58,329 nucleotides of DNA. Origin: JAKQDH01 sp029558835 (lineage in GTDB: Bacteria > Planctomycetota > Phycisphaerae > UBA1845). The notes beneath the pieces were generated by a model. It worked only from the letters and a program-made list of their open reading frames with translations. It had not been told where the DNA came from and did no database searches. The translations under genes and the position numbers were made by a program. Of the stretch, positions 55,526-58,329 are shown one piece after another; positions within the stretch are counted from its first letter, which is position 1, and every line of letters begins with the position of its first letter. Location of the stretch: contig DAOQSN010000034.1 of assembly GCA_035356615.1 (NCBI GenBank), positions 1-58,329 on the forward strand. Reading direction: 5' to 3'.

Positions 55526-58329
55526 ATGGGAAGAGGTACGTGCAGCGTAGCGTTCGTGTTAGCGTTGCTGTTGGTGGTGCCGGCACCCAGCGGGCTGAAG
55601 GCGTGGGCCGCTGGCGACGCGGCGGGCTTGGCCGTGAACTCGCGGGACGGGCTGACCACCCTGAGCCTCGGGGGGCTGGACCCGTTCCACCGGACCGACC
55701 GGTCAGTGGTCGATGCGCGAACGGTTGACGTGCCCGGCACGCCGGTGCTCCTGCTCCTGTGGCACGAGGTGGCGGCCGACGGGACCGTGGTTCCGTGCTA
55801 CGCCATCAGCCTCGACGGCGCACGGGTGGATGTGGTCCGGGAGACTTCATATGAGCTGAAGCTGCGCTATGCGGACTTCGACCCGCTGGCCGGTTCGCCG
55901 GAGGTGGAGCCGTCGTTGGCGTCGGCCTCGGACACCGGCCTGTACCTGGTGCAGTTCGTGACCCAACCCCTGGAGGAGTTCCGCGCGGCCATCACCCGGT
56001 CGGGCGGGACGGTGTACCACTTCGTGGCCAACCATGCCCACATCGTGAAGATGACGTCGGCGGTGCGCGAGGAGGTGGCCGCCCTGCCGTTCGTGCGTGC
56101 CATCGAGCCTCTGCACCCGGCCTATCGCCTGGAGGAGGTGCTGCGCGCCGACCGCACCGAGGTCCGGGAGCACTTCCCGCACCAGCGTTACAACATCATG
56201 GTGCTGGAGGACGGCCGCACTCAGAAGGATTTGGTGGCCAAGCGCATCGAGGGCATGGGCGGGGTCGTGGACTCACCTGACTTCGGGAAGTTCCTGCTCG
56301 TCGCGACGCTCACGCCCGAGCAGCTCTACGAGGTCGTGCGGTGGGACGAGGTGCTGTTCGTGGATCGCTGGAGCCCGATGGCACCCGACATGAACAACGC
56401 CCGTACGTTCGGCGGGGCGGACTACATCGAGTCCGTGGCGGGGTTCACCGGGCAGGGCGTCCGCGGAGAGGTCTTCGACACGGGGTTCAACACCGCCCAT
56501 GTGGACTTCCAGTCCCGCCCGCTCCTTCAGCATACGACGATGACTTCGGACTCCCACGGCGCTTCGACTTCGGGGATCGTCTTCGGTGATGGGACGGGCA
56601 ATGCCAACGCCCGCGGCATGCTGCCCAGCGGGCAGGGCATCGCGGCCGTGTACACCGTGCCGGGCCTCACCGGCCCCAGTCGCTACACCCACACGGCCGA
56701 GTTGCTCGGTCCGCCCTACTACGCCGTGTTCCAGACCTCCAGCGTCGGCAGCGATCGTGTTACCCAGTACACCACCCTCTCCGCGGACCACGACGCCTTG
56801 CTGTTCGACCTCGACCTGACGCACACCCAGTCGCAGAGCAACGCCGGTGACCAGATGTCCCGGCCGCAGGCCTGGGCCAAGAACGTGATCTCCGGTGGCG
56901 CGGCGTACCACTACGACACACTCTCGCCGACCGACGACCACTGGGGCGGCGGGGCGAGCATCGGCCCGGCGACCGACAATCGCGTCAAGCCGGACCTGTG
57001 CGCATACTACGATGACACCCTGACCACGACGACCGGGAGTCCCACTGCGTATACCACCACGTTCGGAGGCACCAGCGGTGCCACCCCCATCATCGCCGGG
57101 CACGTCGGCCTGTTCTTCCAGATGTGGTCGGAGGGTATCTTCGGCAACGAGGTCATTCCCGGCGGAACCGTCTTCGAGAACCGCTCGCACATGACGACCG
57201 CCAAGGCCGCCCTTATCAATACCGCCCGCCAGTACGACTGGCTCGCCGGCGGCCCCAATGCCGACATCACCCGCTACAAGCAGGGTTGGGGCTGGCCCGA
57301 CGTCCATTACCTCTACGACATGCGCGAGAAGATCGGCATCATCGACGAGACGGAGCTCCTCCAGAACCTCCAGAGCGTCGAGTTTGCCGCCTACGTGGAG
57401 CCCGGTGAGCCCGCCCTCAAGGCCACCATGACCTACGCGGACCCGGCCGGTGTGCCCAACTCATCGCAACACCGCATCAATGACTTAACGTTGCGAGTGA
57501 CGTCGCCGTCCGGCACCATCTACTGGGGCAACAACGGCCTGATAACGGCCCTCTGGTCCACCCCCGGCGGCTCGCCCAACACCATCGACACCGTCGAGAA
57601 TGTTTTCATCCAGAACCCCCAGGCCGGCGTGTGGACGATCCAGGTCATCGCCAGTGAGATCAACCAGGACGGCCACGTGGAGAGTCCCGAACTCGACGCC
57701 GACTTCGCCCTCGTGGTCACCGGCGCCTTCGTCGCCAACTGCACTTCGCAGGGTCGCATCAACCTCGGCAGGGCACGGTACGCGTGCAGCGACACCGTCA
57801 ACGTCCGCGTGGTCGATTGCGATCTGAACACGGACGACCAAGTGATCGAAACCACCACGGTCACCATCACGTCCGATACGGAACCAGCCGGGGAGATCAT
57901 GTTGCTCACCGAAACCGCCCCCGCTTCCGCGGACTTCCGCGGGACCATCGAGCTCAGCACGGTCAACGCCGCGGGCGTGCTTCAGGTCGGCGAAGGCGAC
58001 GAAGTAACGGCCATCTACATCGACGCCGATGATGGGCAGGGCAACTACAACGTCGAGGTCACCGCCACGGGCGCCGTGGACTGCACGCCACCGATCATCG
58101 GCAACGTGCAGACCATCAACATCGAGCCCCACGCCGCCACGGTTACGTTCACTACCGATGAGGACGCCGGCGGAACCGTGCATTACGGGCTGAGCTGCTC
58201 CAACCTGAACCTGTCAGCCCAGGGGATGGGCTTCAACACCGCCCACGCGATCACCTTGGGCGGCCTCAATGAGAACGCCACCTACTACTTCAGCGTCGAG
58301 GCGGAGGATGAGGCCGGCAACAGTGTCGT
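55526..58329 (+). CDS. subtilase (S8) protease, N-terminal part, runs off the window
   Basis: Residues 1 to 934 are visible. A signal peptide (VAFVLALLLVVPAPSGLKAW) is followed by two I9/inhibitor-like propeptide stretches (YLVQFVTQPLEEFRAAITR and YNIMVLEDGRTQKDLVAKR). The S8 domain has a complete triad: Asp318 (GEVFDTGF), His344 (DSHGASTSGIV) and Ser517 (GGTSGATPIIAGHVGL). After it comes a P-domain-like module (LTLRVTSPSGTIYWGNN). A beta-rich region and an FN3-like domain follow, with TYYFSVEAEDEAGN near the window end. The ATG at 55526 has AGAGGTG upstream. A C-terminal sorting tail may lie outside. Confidence 0.88.
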   Translation, partial: MGRGTCSVAFVLALLLVVPAPSGLKAWAAGDAAGLAVNSRDGLTTLSLGGLDPFHRTDRSVVDARTVDVPGTPVLLLLWHEVAADGTVVPCYAISLDGARVDVVRETSYELKLRYADFDPLAGSPEVEPSLASASDTGLYLVQFVTQPLEEFRAAITRSGGTVYHFVANHAHIVKMTSAVREEVAALPFVRAIEPLHPAYRLEEVLRADRTEVREHFPHQRYNIMVLEDGRTQKDLVAKRIEGMGGVVDSPDFGKFLLVATLTPEQLYEVVRWDEVLFVDRWSPMAPDMNNARTFGGADYIESVAGFTGQGVRGEVFDTGFNTAHVDFQSRPLLQHTTMTSDSHGASTSGIVFGDGTGNANARGMLPSGQGIAAVYTVPGLTGPSRYTHTAELLGPPYYAVFQTSSVGSDRVTQYTTLSADHDALLFDLDLTHTQSQSNAGDQMSRPQAWAKNVISGGAAYHYDTLSPTDDHWGGGASIGPATDNRVKPDLCAYYDDTLTTTTGSPTAYTTTFGGTSGATPIIAGHVGLFFQMWSEGIFGNEVIPGGTVFENRSHMTTAKAALINTARQYDWLAGGPNADITRYKQGWGWPDVHYLYDMREKIGIIDETELLQNLQSVEFAAYVEPGEPALKATMTYADPAGVPNSSQHRINDLTLRVTSPSGTIYWGNNGLITALWSTPGGSPNTIDTVENVFIQNPQAGVWTIQVIASEINQDGHVESPELDADFALVVTGAFVANCTSQGRINLGRARYACSDTVNVRVVDCDLNTDDQVIETTTVTITSDTEPAGEIMLLTETAPASADFRGTIELSTVNAAGVLQVGEGDEVTAIYIDADDGQGNYNVEVTATGAVDCTPPIIGNVQTINIEPHAATVTFTTDEDAGGTVHYGLSCSNLNLSAQGMGFNTAHAITLGGLNENATYYFSVEAEDEAGNSV

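Overview
The window is GC-rich bacterial chromosome, densely coded on both strands, with almost every longer gap filled by short palindromic repeats. The best guess is a Planctomycetota bacterium of the Phycisphaerae type, probably a metagenome-derived genome. The reasons are inferential: an unusually long SecA with extra insertions, a complete 2-oxoacid:ferredoxin oxidoreductase cluster, LpxB (so a Gram-negative envelope), very large secreted PKD and protease proteins, and abundant REP-like repeats. No 16S rRNA is present to settle it.

Layout. 0-6.5 kb: a truncated NIF3 remnant and an MBL-fold hydrolase on the minus strand, then on the plus strand a PMT-like glycosyltransferase, BirA, a polytopic membrane protein and an orphan pseudopilin. 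6.5-13 kb: tRNA-Ile(GAU), a VOC protein, a 156-bp MITE-like element, an isoprenylcysteine-methyltransferase-like protein, an LRR protein, a Tat-exported glycosylasparaginase, Ogt and ComF. 13.1-18 kb: a two-gene RND efflux operon. 18.2-18.4 kb: a strong candidate small RNA with its own promoter, a long anti-Shine-Dalgarno CU tract and a terminator. 18.4-23.3 kb: repeats, a sulfotransferase, and the classical rpsB-tsf-pyrH-frr operon on the minus strand. 23.7-26.2 kb: lpxB and a secreted protein with a C-terminal LCG tail. 26.6-30 kb: korD-A-B-C on the minus strand. 30.6-32 kb: a tandem pair of GNAT acyltransferases. 32.5-36 kb: an unusual sigma factor converging on and overlapping a ComEA-like gene, then a GH10-fold protein that has lost both catalytic glutamates. 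37.1-43.7 kb: a 2202-residue secreted M6-like/PKD protein. 44-50.4 kb: a small membrane protein with a nearly leaderless mRNA, secA and an AsmA-like protein. 50.9-54.4 kb: ileS with the swapped GXHH signature. 55.5 kb to the end: a subtilase that runs off the window.

How it fits together. The housekeeping core covers translation (rpsB, tsf, frr, ileS, tRNA-Ile), UMP kinase, protein export (SecA), lipid A synthesis, and ferredoxin-linked 2-oxoacid oxidation. Around it lies a secretion and surface layer: the M6/PKD protein, the subtilase and the LCG-tailed protein. The most interesting items are the candidate anti-SD sRNA, the GXHH-type IleRS (which predicts mupirocin resistance), the shared LCG C-terminal tail, and the two enzyme-fold proteins with altered catalytic residues.
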